From positions 1 through 57,314 of the forward strand of contig JAFYZR010000082.1 of the NCBI GenBank assembly GCA_017557345.1: DNA of 57,314 bases. The letters are read 5' to 3'. The notes below the pieces were generated by a model. It did no database searches. It saw nothing but the letters and a program-made list of their open reading frames with translations, and was not told where the DNA came from. Source of the DNA: Paludibacteraceae bacterium. GTDB lineage: Bacteria > Bacteroidota > Bacteroidia > Bacteroidales > Paludibacteraceae. This document shows positions 44,197-52,277 of this stretch, piece after piece (position 1 is the first letter of the stretch; the number at the start of each line of letters is the position of its first letter). The translations under genes and the position numbers were made by a program.

Positions 44197-47100
44197 TTAT
44201 TTTTTCTCTGCTTTTTTCTCAGCGCGACGAGCTTGTGCCAACTGGATATCATAAGCAATCGGCGAAGCGATAAACAGAGAAGAGTAGGTACCTACGATGA
44301 CACCCATAAGAAGTGCAAACACGAAACCACGAATAGTCTCGCCACCGAAAGTGAAAATAGCCAGCAATACAACAAACGTAGACATAGACGTAGAGAACGT
44401 ACGGCTGAGCGTGTTGTTCAACGCATCGTTGATGTTGATTTTTCTTTCACGTTTCGGATAGAGTCCATTGTATTCACGGACACGGTCGAAGATAACCACG
44501 GTATCGTTGATAGAATAACCGATAACGGTCAGGATAGCAGCAATAAATGCTTGGTCAATCTCCATAGAGAAAGGCATAATCTTCCAAAGAATAGCATACA
44601 AACCAAGGATGATTACTGTATCGTGAGCCAAAGCGGTCAATGCACCTACTGAGTAAGCAAAGTTACGGAAGCGGAGCAAGATATAGAGGAAGATAACAAC
44701 AAGCGCAGCCAATACAGCCCAGATGGCACTGGTTGTGATATCATCTGCAATGGCCGGTCCTACTTTCTGGCTTGACATAATTCCTACTTCGGCATTCGAA
44801 TCGGTAGAACGGAAGTCATCGAAAGAAATATTCTCGCCCAAGAACGGCTTGCAGCCTTCGTACAACAAAGCTTCGATTTGCTCATCTGCCTCTGCAGTCT
44901 CCTCGTGGATACGATAGTTGGTAGAGATACGAACTTGGTTAGCGTCATTACCAAAGGTAATCACGTTTAAGCCAAAGGTTTCTCCTTCTTCCAATGTAGC
45001 TTTGAATACATCATCCAAACTCTCTCGTACGTCTTGCGTGTTTATGTTTTGATCAAAACGAACAACATAGTTACGACCTCCGGAGAAATCAATACCAAGA
45101 TTCAGTTTACCGAAGATATGTGGTTCCAATCCAAGAACAGCGAAGATAACAATTGCTCCTGAAATACAGTATGCAATCTTACGTGCCTTGACAAAGTCGA
45201 AATGAATGTTCTGCAGGAAGTTCTTCATCAAACGAGTGGTGAAAGTCAGTTCCTTAGCACCATCGCGCTTGCTATAGTCTTCGAGCAACAGACGGGTAAT
45301 AAATACGGCCGTTAAGAACGAAGAAATAATACCAATCATGTAGGTAACAGCGAAACCTTTGATAGGACCTGTACCGAAGATAGCCAAGATGGCACCGGTC
45401 AGGAATGAAGTAACGTTGGCATCAACGATAGCAGAAATGGCACCCTTGAAACCATCTTCGATAGCTTTACGCATACCCTTTCCTGCGCGCAATTCTTCAC
45501 GAATGCGCTCGTAAATAAGTACGTTAGCATCGACAGCCATACCCATTGTAAGGACGATACCGGCAATACCCGGTAAGGTCAAAACAGCACTAAACGATGC
45601 GAGAATACCAACCAACAGGAATACGTTGCAAACCAAAGCTGCGTCGGCAATCAGACCAGGAATCCATCCATAATAGAAGATCATATAAATGAGGATCAGG
45701 ATGAAACCGAGAGCGAAGGACCAGAGACCGGATTGAATAGCTTCACGACCTAACGAAGGACCAACAACACTCTCTTCGATGATGCGAGCAGGAGCCGGCA
45801 TTTTACCGGATTTCAATGTGTTAGCCAAGTCTTTTGCTTCTTCAACAGTAAAGTTACCGGTGATACGGCTATTACCGCCCGCAATTTCATTCTGTACTGT
45901 TGGGAAGGAATATACATATCCATCCAGAACAACTGCTACGGACTTACCGATGTTGTCTTTTGTCAAACGCTGCCAGGTCTTAGCACCCTCTGCGTTCATT
46001 GACATCGAAACCTCTGCATAAGCACTAAATTGCGAGAAGTCTGCGCGCGCATCGGTAATAACGTCACCTTCGAGGCTTGCGCGACCATCACGTTGTGCTT
46101 TTAATGCAACGAGTTGATAATAAGCGTTAGCTTCGTCAATAGCCTTAACTGTCCAATAGAAACGAGCGTCACGCGGCAGGATAGCTTTGGCTATCTGCGA
46201 GTTCAGCATAGCGTTTACTTTTGCGGTATCTACATAGTGAACCGTACCGACAACCGGACCGCGATAAGCTTGACCGGCTTGATTGATGGACGGGTTCAGG
46301 ATAGCGAAGAGCGGATTATTTTTCTTGTACTCAGCCAATTGAGCGGCTTGATCTGCCTCTAAAGCTGCACTATCTGTGCCGAGGTTTTCTACGAGGTCAG
46401 CCAATTCGTCACCCTCTGCTTTCGGAGTCTCTTCTTTTGCTTTTACTTCCTCTTTCGGAGTTTCCTCTGCTGTTTCAGGAGCAGAAGCGGCGAACTCACG
46501 ATTGATTTGTGCCAGCATCGGCAGCAACTCAGAAGCCTCATAAGTCTCCCAGAATTCAAGGTTAGCAGAACCTTGGAGGAGTTTACGGACACGTTCCGGT
46601 TCTTTAATACCCGGTAACTCAATCAAGATACGACCCGGTTGAGCCAGTTTTTGGATGTTCGGTTGTACAACACCGAAACGGTCAATACGCGTACGGAGTA
46701 CGTTGAATGAGTTTTGAATAGCGCCATCAACCTCTTCGCGGATAACTTTCTCAACTTCTGCGTTAGTGGAAGTAAGCGTTATTTTGTCTTTGAGCTCGAA
46801 TGTGGAGAAAATAGATGCTAATTGGCCATCAGGATCTATTTCACGATACGACTCAATGAAGAGCGTTACGAAATCAGCACCGCTCGATTTTTGTTTTTGG
46901 CGCGCTAACGCCATAGCCTCTTTGTAGTTCGGCGTTTCGTTGTGTCCGCTCAAAGCATCCAGAATGTCAGGAACAGACACTTCCATTGTTACGTTCATAC
47001 CACCTTTGAGGTCAAGACCAAGATTGATCTCTTTCTCGCGGCACTCTTTGAGCGTGTAACCAAACCAAACTTTCTTAGCAGCAATAGAGTCGAGGTACAA

Positions 47101-47241
47101 GAACTCTTTTGCATTGTCACCTGCAGCGTACTCTTTGGCTTTCTTGTCATAATGGCTCGTAACCAGCGAGAACGACAGGTAGAAGGCGCATACCAACGCA
47201 AGGCACACCGCCAAAATTCTAACAAGTCCTTTGTTTTGCAT
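44197..47241 (-). CDS. secDF: SecDF fused protein-export membrane protein
   Basis: 1014 residues from the ATG at 47241; the frame is open to 47481 but that reaches past the promoter. It joins SecD (first about 620 residues, with LGLDLKGGMNVTMEV and GMAVDANVLIYERIREE) to SecF (LNLGIDFSGGRNYVVRF and YSINDTVVIFDRVRE). Twelve membrane helices are expected. An acidic insert rich in E, K and A (about residues 255-310) is a usual Bacteroidota feature. It uses proton motive force to finish Sec export. Confidence 0.95.
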   Translation of the reverse strand: MQNKGLVRILAVCLALVCAFYLSFSLVTSHYDKKAKEYAAGDNAKEFLYLDSIAAKKVWFGYTLKECREKEINLGLDLKGGMNVTMEVSVPDILDALSGHNETPNYKEAMALARQKQKSSGADFVTLFIESYREIDPDGQLASIFSTFELKDKITLTSTNAEVEKVIREEVDGAIQNSFNVLRTRIDRFGVVQPNIQKLAQPGRILIELPGIKEPERVRKLLQGSANLEFWETYEASELLPMLAQINREFAASAPETAEETPKEEVKAKEETPKAEGDELADLVENLGTDSAALEADQAAQLAEYKKNNPLFAILNPSINQAGQAYRGPVVGTVHYVDTAKVNAMLNSQIAKAILPRDARFYWTVKAIDEANAYYQLVALKAQRDGRASLEGDVITDARADFSQFSAYAEVSMSMNAEGAKTWQRLTKDNIGKSVAVVLDGYVYSFPTVQNEIAGGNSRITGNFTVEEAKDLANTLKSGKMPAPARIIEESVVGPSLGREAIQSGLWSFALGFILILIYMIFYYGWIPGLIADAALVCNVFLLVGILASFSAVLTLPGIAGIVLTMGMAVDANVLIYERIREELRAGKGMRKAIEDGFKGAISAIVDANVTSFLTGAILAIFGTGPIKGFAVTYMIGIISSFLTAVFITRLLLEDYSKRDGAKELTFTTRLMKNFLQNIHFDFVKARKIAYCISGAIVIFAVLGLEPHIFGKLNLGIDFSGGRNYVVRFDQNINTQDVRESLDDVFKATLEEGETFGLNVITFGNDANQVRISTNYRIHEETAEADEQIEALLYEGCKPFLGENISFDDFRSTDSNAEVGIMSSQKVGPAIADDITTSAIWAVLAALVVIFLYILLRFRNFAYSVGALTALAHDTVIILGLYAILWKIMPFSMEIDQAFIAAILTVIGYSINDTVVIFDRVREYNGLYPKRERKININDALNNTLSRTFSTSMSTFVVLLAIFTFGGETIRGFVFALLMGVIVGTYSSLFIASPIAYDIQLAQARRAEKKAEKK

Positions 47242-47333
47242 AATTGTTTTTGTTATTTTGTTTTTATTGTTAAAAAGTTTCACTTTTGCATGTGTATAAC
47301 GCGCACATTCGTGTGCGATACACAAAAAGTGCG

Positions 47334-47364
47334 CAAAATTACAAAAAATATTTGACATGTGCAA
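47334..47364 (-). promoter_or_regulatory. secDF promoter
   Basis: Minus strand TTGCACATGTCA, 20-base spacer, TAATTTTG (47341-47334). Leader about 85 bases. Confidence 0.82.
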
Positions 47365-47381
47365 GAAAAAAGCAGAAAAAC

Positions 47382-47412
47382 TTGTGTATTTACAATTTTT
47401 ATTGTACTTTTG
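47382..47412 (+). promoter_or_regulatory. Promoter of the first four-helix membrane protein
   Basis: TTGTGTATTTAC at 47382, 20-base spacer, TACTTTTG at 47405-47412. The leader contains a three-codon open frame (Met-Glu-Ser-stop, 47423-47434) before the ATG at 47459. Confidence 0.78.
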
Positions 47413-47458
47413 CAGTCGGTTTATGGAGTCATAAGCAGAAAAAAGATCGTTCAAAGCG

Positions 47459-47932
47459 ATGTATCGCCGTTGGATATACATGGCGATCGCTATCTTGGCA
47501 GCAGCCTTGTTGCCGGTAAAGCCTGTGTTCTTGTTTCAAGAGGACAAAGGCATCATCTACGTCCGCAGTTTTTCCATGGATCAGAAAGAGTTTGTGGTGA
47601 CGCAAACGGAAATGAAAACAGGGATTGAGCAAATCACAGCAACGATGTCGGTCAAGGGACTGTATTATTGCTATAAAGTGATGTTATGGGGCACGATATT
47701 ATGTTTGCTGTGTTTCTACCGTCGTCGTTGGCGGATAGCCATATGCACAGCTGTGACGGTTGTCGCAGGCATCTATTATGCGCTGATGATTTACTATGCC
47801 GTTCGGATGGCCGATCTCCATTATGCAACGCTCTATCCCAGCTGGACTGCTATCTTGCCGGCGATTGTGCTGCAGATGATGCTTATGACACGTCAGAACG
47901 TCATCAATTCTGTGACCGACGATGAATGGTAG
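47459..47932 (+). CDS. Four-helix membrane protein, paralog 1 (DUF4293-like)
   Basis: 157 residues with four hydrophobic helices (about 5-23, 65-83, 90-112, 123-140). After helix 1 comes FQEDKGIIYVRSFSMDQK, then TATMSVKGLYYC. It is plainly homologous to the protein at 52278-52817 along its whole length. Size and layout resemble DUF4293 of Bacteroidota; no function is known. The 3' end overlaps the convergent gene by 29 bases. Confidence 0.7.
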   Translation: MYRRWIYMAIAILAAALLPVKPVFLFQEDKGIIYVRSFSMDQKEFVVTQTEMKTGIEQITATMSVKGLYYCYKVMLWGTILCLLCFYRRRWRIAICTAVTVVAGIYYALMIYYAVRMADLHYATLYPSWTAILPAIVLQMMLMTRQNVINSVTDDEW

Positions 47933-48341
47933 CTTTGAGTTCCTGCATGATCATCGTTCTAACAAAAGCATCAAAGCGGACATATCTTCTTTTGGTTCCT
48001 CTTTTCGGGTCATAAGTAGCGAAAGGGTCGGGTTTAGATCCTCGTGTCACGTATAGTTGTGCTTCGAACCGTTGTTGCCAATATTCGTACTGTTTCGGGT
48101 CGCTAAGTGCTTTATCCATGATAGCAGAGGCTTTCTTAAAGAGGTCTTGGTTTGCTTTTTCTTCGCCTCTGGCGGGTTTGCGCTTATAATTACGCGGGTG
48201 CTTGACATCGTATGTCTCTTGCACTCCGACACCGATAATACGTCCTCTTGCGTCCCTAAAACGCTTTACACGATGGATGTGTCCGGGCGACGTTGCCCCG
48301 TTGATTTCTACGATTGCATTAGCCAGTTTTTCTCTTGCCAT
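47904..48341 (-). CDS. Small basic uncharacterised protein with an 11-bp array in its leader
   Basis: 145 residues, basic, no signal peptide. It begins MAREKLANAIVEINGA, continues with an Arg-rich stretch (HRVKRFRDARGR), then EEKANQDLFKKASAIMDKALSDP, YWQQRFEAQL, a Lys/Arg-rich loop and an amphipathic C-terminal helix. No family recognised. It can be aligned loosely with the protein at 21843-22265, and both genes have the same promoter form and an 11-bp phased array in the leader. The basic character would suit nucleic-acid binding, which is inference. Confidence 0.68.
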   Translation of the reverse strand: MAREKLANAIVEINGATSPGHIHRVKRFRDARGRIIGVGVQETYDVKHPRNYKRKPARGEEKANQDLFKKASAIMDKALSDPKQYEYWQQRFEAQLYVTRGSKPDPFATYDPKRGTKRRYVRFDAFVRTMIMQELKATIHRRSQN

Positions 48342-48360
48342 AGTATAGATTTTTTATCGA

Positions 48361-48404
48361 ATCACACAATAATCACGCAATAATCACTCAATAATCACCC
48401 AATA
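48361..48404. repeat. 11-bp phased array E, 4 close units in a 5' leader
   Basis: atcacacaata, atcacgcaata, atcactcaata, atcacccaata: four copies differing at one position, which is a different base in each. It lies between the promoter (48474-48504) and the ATG (48341) of the minus-strand gene. Confidence 0.88.
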
Positions 48405-48473
48405 ACGGTCCGATGCAGCCCCGATTTTTACTAGCTTTACGACCTGTTTGATGGCTGAGTACGAATTTGAGTG

Positions 48474-48504
48474 CAAAGATACAAAAAATAAATGACATAC
48501 GCAA
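48474..48504 (-). promoter_or_regulatory. Promoter of the 145-residue protein gene
   Basis: Minus strand TTGCGTATGTCA, 20-base spacer, TATCTTTG (48481-48474). The leader is about 125 bases and includes array E. Confidence 0.83.
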
Positions 48505-48544
48505 ATGCATATGCCATTTTCTGTTATTTAATTTATGATTATCT

Positions 48545-48952
48545 TTAATCATCAAATATATCAGCCACAAAATATTCCATTTCGTCGACATCTTTTTGTA
48601 ATTTACGTGTTAGACGTAGGAACTCTTTGTGCCATTGTATCAATTCCTCTCTGGAATCATTGAGCATTAGTCGGTACAAATTCATGAGGCGACAATATAA
48701 AAGTACCTTATCCTCTGGCAAACAAGCCGCTAATGCAGATATAACATCCTTAATTGTTTCGCTCTCGGTTATTGCTTCGGGCGAAATATTTATCTTGAAA
48801 TAATTATTGAGGAATCGGCAGAAAGCCTCCGCCTCTTCAGTATTTCTCATGAGATTTTCTTCCCAATCCAGCACTTGGGTGTTAATTTCTCGCTTAGCAA
48901 AATAGATTTGGAGCAAGTCCTTGCTCGTAATTTCATGTGTTACGCAAATCAT
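48545..48952 (-). CDS. Uncharacterised small helical protein
   Basis: 135 residues from the ATG at 48952 (MICVTHEIT); an upstream ATG at 48979 is possible. Acidic and helical, with no signal peptide or recognised domain. The segment NYFKINISPEAITESETIKDVISALA has the rhythm of a carrier-protein helix bundle but lacks the modified serine context, so that idea is weak. Last gene of the operon DUF1232-UDG-like-sORF-this gene. Confidence 0.55.
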   Translation of the reverse strand: MICVTHEITSKDLLQIYFAKREINTQVLDWEENLMRNTEEAEAFCRFLNNYFKINISPEAITESETIKDVISALAACLPEDKVLLYCRLMNLYRLMLNDSREELIQWHKEFLRLTRKLQKDVDEMEYFVADIFDD

Positions 48953-49040
48953 GATTGCTGTTGTTTTGTAAAATATCAATCAAATCTTGTACACTTTTCC
49001 CTGATTGAGGATAAGGATCTTCACAAATTAATATACCCAT
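48933..49040 (-). CDS. Candidate 35-residue small ORF
   Basis: Starts 18 bases before the end of the UDG-like gene and stops 20 bases inside the next one, so it bridges two genes by overlap. Peptide start MGILICEDPYPQSGK, then a short helix VQDLIDILQ. There is no spare coding space between its neighbours otherwise. No homology recognised; the evidence is only its position and coupling. Confidence 0.35.
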   Translation of the reverse strand: MGILICEDPYPQSGKSVQDLIDILQNNSNHDLRNT

Positions 49041-49668
49041 AATTGATTTTTTTCTTAATAGTTTCTATCACATTATACCATTCATTCCAAGAATATGCGG
49101 CTGAAGGGTGGTATACCCCAAGAGCATGGACAACATGCCCGCTTGGCAGAGTATAATAACCAACTTCCTCGTGCTCTTTGGAATCAAAATTAATAATAAG
49201 AGGCTCGCTATCGCTCCAATATGTGTAAGGCAGATGATGCCAGAGTCTTTTACCCCACACAATCATTAATTGCGGGCGTAAGGTCTCCAATACGGAGAAG
49301 AATGCATCTTCTGACTGTTTGTATTGTGCTTTTGTTCCTGCTTGTCGAGGTGCTTTCATCGGCACTTGAAGATAGTTATAAAAAGCAACTTCATCCCAAA
49401 TCAGGCTACTCTCATTAATGTTGGTCTTATGTCCGACCAGTGATCTTTCAAACTTGAGGTAGGTATTCATCCAGCCCTCTCGTTCGACATTTGGGTTGAG
49501 ATAGCCCCTGATAACGTTTGTCGTGAAGTTGGCACATTCTGGATGTGCGCCACAATGTCCGCAATTTCGGCACAACTTGTTGCAATAATGGCTTTCGCCC
49601 AGAACAAGCAGTCCTGTCTTTGCGTAATTTGTACCCACATGGGGTAGGAAAAAGGGTTGCATCAACAT
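49021..49668 (-). CDS. Uracil-DNA-glycosylase-superfamily-like protein with a Cys cluster
   Basis: 215 residues. LLVLGESHYC near residue 22, LMIVWGKRLWHHLP near 140 and a late VYHPSAAYSW fit the order of motifs in the UDG superfamily fold (motif 1 GE..., central beta strand, final H-P-S). Between motifs 1 and 2 is HYC-x3-C-x2-C-x2-C-x4-C, unlike ordinary UDGs, suggesting a metal or Fe-S site. Glycosylase activity is not implied. Starts on the last base of the DUF1232 stop (TAATG). Confidence 0.55.
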   Translation of the reverse strand: MLMQPFFLPHVGTNYAKTGLLVLGESHYCNKLCRNCGHCGAHPECANFTTNVIRGYLNPNVEREGWMNTYLKFERSLVGHKTNINESSLIWDEVAFYNYLQVPMKAPRQAGTKAQYKQSEDAFFSVLETLRPQLMIVWGKRLWHHLPYTYWSDSEPLIINFDSKEHEEVGYYTLPSGHVVHALGVYHPSAAYSWNEWYNVIETIKKKINYGYINL

Positions 49669-50033
49669 TACTTGTTAAAAATGTCATTTAATTTGTTTTG
49701 AGCCTGCTCCTTAATAGCCGGCGTGATACTTGAACGTACAGTTGCAATTGCTGCAGTTAAAGCGGCCAAGTCATCCGTATAACCGACTACAGGAAGGAAA
49801 TCGGGGATAAAATCAGTCGGTAAAATCAGGTAACCCAAAGCTCCCAAGATAACGAGCTTCTGTTTATGTGGCACATCCGGTGATGTTAATACATAGTACA
49901 GGAGCAATGCCTGATAAACGATTTTACGACCGGCTTCATTAGCCAATACTTTTACTTTGTTCCAAAATTTAGAGTCTGAATACTCCTTTTGATAGTCTGC
50001 AGTTTGAACGGCTACGGTTAAATTTTTATTCAT
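49668..50033 (-). CDS. DUF1232 (YkvA-like) membrane protein, copy 1
   Basis: 121 residues. The core VILGALGYLILPTDFIPDFLPVVGYTDD (split: ILGALGYLILP, DFIPDFLPVVG, YTDDLAAL) is the DUF1232 signature, with one hydrophobic hairpin. Function unknown. Homologous to copy 2 at 50244. First gene of the second small operon, read from 50106-50136. Confidence 0.85.
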   Translation of the reverse strand: MNKNLTVAVQTADYQKEYSDSKFWNKVKVLANEAGRKIVYQALLLYYVLTSPDVPHKQKLVILGALGYLILPTDFIPDFLPVVGYTDDLAALTAAIATVRSSITPAIKEQAQNKLNDIFNK

Positions 50034-50105
50034 AAGTTAATTTTTTTTGCCTTTCGGCGGTTAATAAAATTTTTAATTATGTCATTCGATTTTCGAAAGA
50101 CGGTG

Positions 50106-50136
50106 CAAAAATATAGTTTTTATATAATATGAGCAA
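50106..50136 (-). promoter_or_regulatory. Promoter of the copy-1 DUF1232 operon
   Basis: Minus strand TTGCTCATATTA, 20-base spacer, TATTTTTG (50113-50106). Leader about 65 bases. Confidence 0.75.
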
Positions 50137-50148
50137 GCATAAGTAGAT

Positions 50149-50194
50149 AAAAAAATATCGGTTTCCAACAAATCAGCAATGTTTGGAAACCGAT
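50149..50194 (-). terminator. Terminator of the upstream small operon
   Basis: A 12-bp perfect stem ATCGGTTTCCAA (50157-50168) with TTGGAAACCGAT (50183-50194), followed on the minus strand by ATTTTTTT (50156-50149). Confidence 0.85.
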
Positions 50195-50243
50195 AGATAG
50201 ATAGTTCTAAAAACTAGGCGTTTTTTGGAAAAATCTCCTTTTG

Positions 50244-50636
50244 TTACATTCCGAGGTCGGTCAATTCTTGATCCGATATATCTTTATACAATTTTTTCAT
50301 TTGTTCCCTAGCTTTTCGTTTCGCATCAGGCCCAATATGACTACCCACTTTTGCAAAAACAAAGGCCAAAGCAGCTAAGTCATCGCTAAAACCGACTACA
50401 GGATAGAAATCAGGAATAAGATCTAATGGAAGGATAAAGTAACCCAGTGCTCCAATAACTAATGCCTTTTCGCCGGCTGACATGCTATCTTTGGCATAAT
50501 AGAGTAATAAAACTTTTGCGATAACAATCTGTCCGGCCTTTGCTGCTGTTTCCTTGAGTTTATCCCAGAAACTGGATTCGTCATAGTTTTTTTGATATTG
50601 CTCAATATTTTCAGGTTTCTTTGCCATACTTATCAA
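50244..50636 (-). CDS. DUF1232 (YkvA-like) membrane protein, copy 2
   Basis: 130 residues; the ATG at 50627 (MAKKPEN) is an alternative start. Signature VIGALGYFILPLDLIPDFYP then VVGFSDDLAALAF. About half identical to copy 1 in the core by eye. Third and last gene of the operon beginning with the zinc cross-brace protein. Confidence 0.85.
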   Translation of the reverse strand: MISMAKKPENIEQYQKNYDESSFWDKLKETAAKAGQIVIAKVLLLYYAKDSMSAGEKALVIGALGYFILPLDLIPDFYPVVGFSDDLAALAFVFAKVGSHIGPDAKRKAREQMKKLYKDISDQELTDLGM

Positions 50637-50638
50637 TC

Positions 50639-51511
50639 TTAATTTTGATTAAATTTTCCTTTGATTAATTGTTGCGTATATATAATAAGTGCTAGCATTG
50701 CACATGCATGCCATGTCGTTTTAATGTTAGGCAGCCATTTTTTGAGTTTTTCGCGCGTATTTTTTTTCTGTTCCACATTATTTCCATAAATAACGGATAG
50801 CAAATCCACTTCCTGCATCCTCTCATAAACCTCATCGATGTCAATACCGTTCTTTCGTGCAAGTTTTAACTTTTTTACAGTACAAATTGATAAAGCAAGA
50901 TAATAAAGGGGGTTGCCTTCGTCATAAAGTTGGTAGCCTTCGTTCCGCAAATCAATAAGTTGCTGGATATCTTCTGACTTACGACCTTCTTTTTCGTACT
51001 GTTTTAGGGAGATATCCGGTGTGTTAATAGCATTTCTGCAGAAGTTCATCGTCTGCAATTCGTTCATATCTTTGACGATAACTAACATAATTTTTACCGC
51101 AGGGATAACTTGCTTGTCTATTCTGACCAAAAGTTCTTCTGGATTAACTTCTTTTAACATTATATCCTCATCACCTTCTTTTGGTGGACGAAGAGGAAAT
51201 GTGTTAACAAAATATACAAGGGACCACCATAATTGCGCATACTCTTTTTGCTCGAACCAAAGTTTCTCTAAATATTCATCGCTTTTATTTGAAACATCTA
51301 TTACAAGGTCGTCGATTTTATTTGCCAATGTTTGATCGTTTTTAGAGTCGAAATGATACTCGCCCAACTCTTCTGCCAGAGCGGAACGTGAACCAAATAA
51401 TTTGCTTTTCGCTTCATCTATACTATTGTTGTTGTTGTTGTTTTTATAGACTTCAAGAAGCGAAAGCAATGTTCGTAATTTAGCAGGTGGGTAATAATCT
51501 TTATAGTTCAT
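50639..51511 (-). CDS. Uncharacterised 290-residue protein with a C-terminal hydrophobic helix
   Basis: Largely charged and helical, no signal peptide. An Asn run near residue 23-29 comes from a GTT repeat at 51425-51443 and is likely to vary in length. One hydrophobic stretch near the end (ACAMLALIIYT, about residues 268-280) may be a tail anchor. No family recognised. It lies between the zinc cross-brace gene (8-base gap) and DUF1232 copy 2 (2-base gap), so the three probably form an operon. Confidence 0.6.
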   Translation of the reverse strand: MNYKDYYPPAKLRTLLSLLEVYKNNNNNNSIDEAKSKLFGSRSALAEELGEYHFDSKNDQTLANKIDDLVIDVSNKSDEYLEKLWFEQKEYAQLWWSLVYFVNTFPLRPPKEGDEDIMLKEVNPEELLVRIDKQVIPAVKIMLVIVKDMNELQTMNFCRNAINTPDISLKQYEKEGRKSEDIQQLIDLRNEGYQLYDEGNPLYYLALSICTVKKLKLARKNGIDIDEVYERMQEVDLLSVIYGNNVEQKKNTREKLKKWLPNIKTTWHACAMLALIIYTQQLIKGKFNQN

Positions 51512-51519
51512 CTCTATGT

Positions 51520-52062
51520 CTATTTTATGCCTATTCCCTCATAGTTATAAACTGAAAATTTATAGTTACCTTCAGAATCTGTATCTTTATTAAAACGCAC
51601 ATTGATAACATTGTGACAACCTAAGTGAGCAGCAAAAGCCTTCATCATCTGTTCTGCCTCGTTTCTGTCCTTGAAATATAAAGTTTTAATATGTATTTCT
51701 TCCGAGTGGTTTGGAATACGACCTTGATAGCGGTAGCTATATAATCTCACATTATCTATTCCAATGGTTTTTGCATTTCGAATCATCGTCTGTACTGTAG
51801 ATTTAAAAGAACGGTAGCATGAAGGGCAAGCATATGCATATCTACTAGACCAGCCTATGTGAGATTTCTCTTTTAATTCATAATCGTTATATAACCAATA
51901 GTTTTGAATTGAATAAAGAAACGCGAAAAGTTCTGCGTCTACTTCTGGATCAAAGTGGAACTTTGTAGCACAATCATGGCAAATTGTGGCATTACAAAAA
52001 CAACACGTGTAATCTCGATTTAAAAAGCCAAGATGACGCTGGCAAATTTTACATATTCCCAT
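51520..52062 (-). CDS. Zinc cross-brace (FYVE/LIM-like) protein
   Basis: 180 residues. The N-terminus holds CKIC-x11-C-C-x-x-C-x4-C-x-x-C, the spacing of an interleaved zinc finger, and a later CPSC (about residue 79). A C-terminal domain of about 70 residues is alpha/beta. Function unknown; such fingers in bacteria often bind membranes or partner proteins. First gene of the small operon, with promoter 52157-52187. Confidence 0.6.
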   Translation of the reverse strand: MGICKICQRHLGFLNRDYTCCFCNATICHDCATKFHFDPEVDAELFAFLYSIQNYWLYNDYELKEKSHIGWSSRYAYACPSCYRSFKSTVQTMIRNAKTIGIDNVRLYSYRYQGRIPNHSEEIHIKTLYFKDRNEAEQMMKAFAAHLGCHNVINVRFNKDTDSEGNYKFSVYNYEGIGIK

Positions 52063-52156
52063 GTTAATAGATTTTGTAGTTACTATTAAAATTTGTTATC
52101 TTTATTTTATGCGCTGTTGACACCAGCATAAAGGTAAATGATAACTTATGCGAGTG

Positions 52157-52187
52157 CAAATATACAATAAAAAAATGACATACGCAA
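52157..52187 (-). promoter_or_regulatory. Promoter of the zinc cross-brace operon
   Basis: Minus strand TTGCGTATGTCA, 20-base spacer, TATATTTG (52164-52157). Leader about 85 bases. Confidence 0.8.
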
Positions 52188-52203
52188 GAAAAAAGCGAAA
52201 AAT

Positions 52204-52234
52204 TTGCGTATTTGGAAAATTTATTGTACCTTTG
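52204..52234 (+). promoter_or_regulatory. Promoter of the second four-helix membrane protein
   Basis: TTGCGTATTTGG at 52204, 20-base spacer, TACCTTTG at 52227-52234. Confidence 0.82.
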
Positions 52235-52277
52235 CAGCCGAAAAACGCTATAAGCATGGCGCTTAGTAAGACGAAAA

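Noticed and set aside
47242-47481. N-terminal extension of SecDF
   Set aside because: It would include the promoter and upstream region; the normal SecD start MQNKGLVRIL is at 47241.
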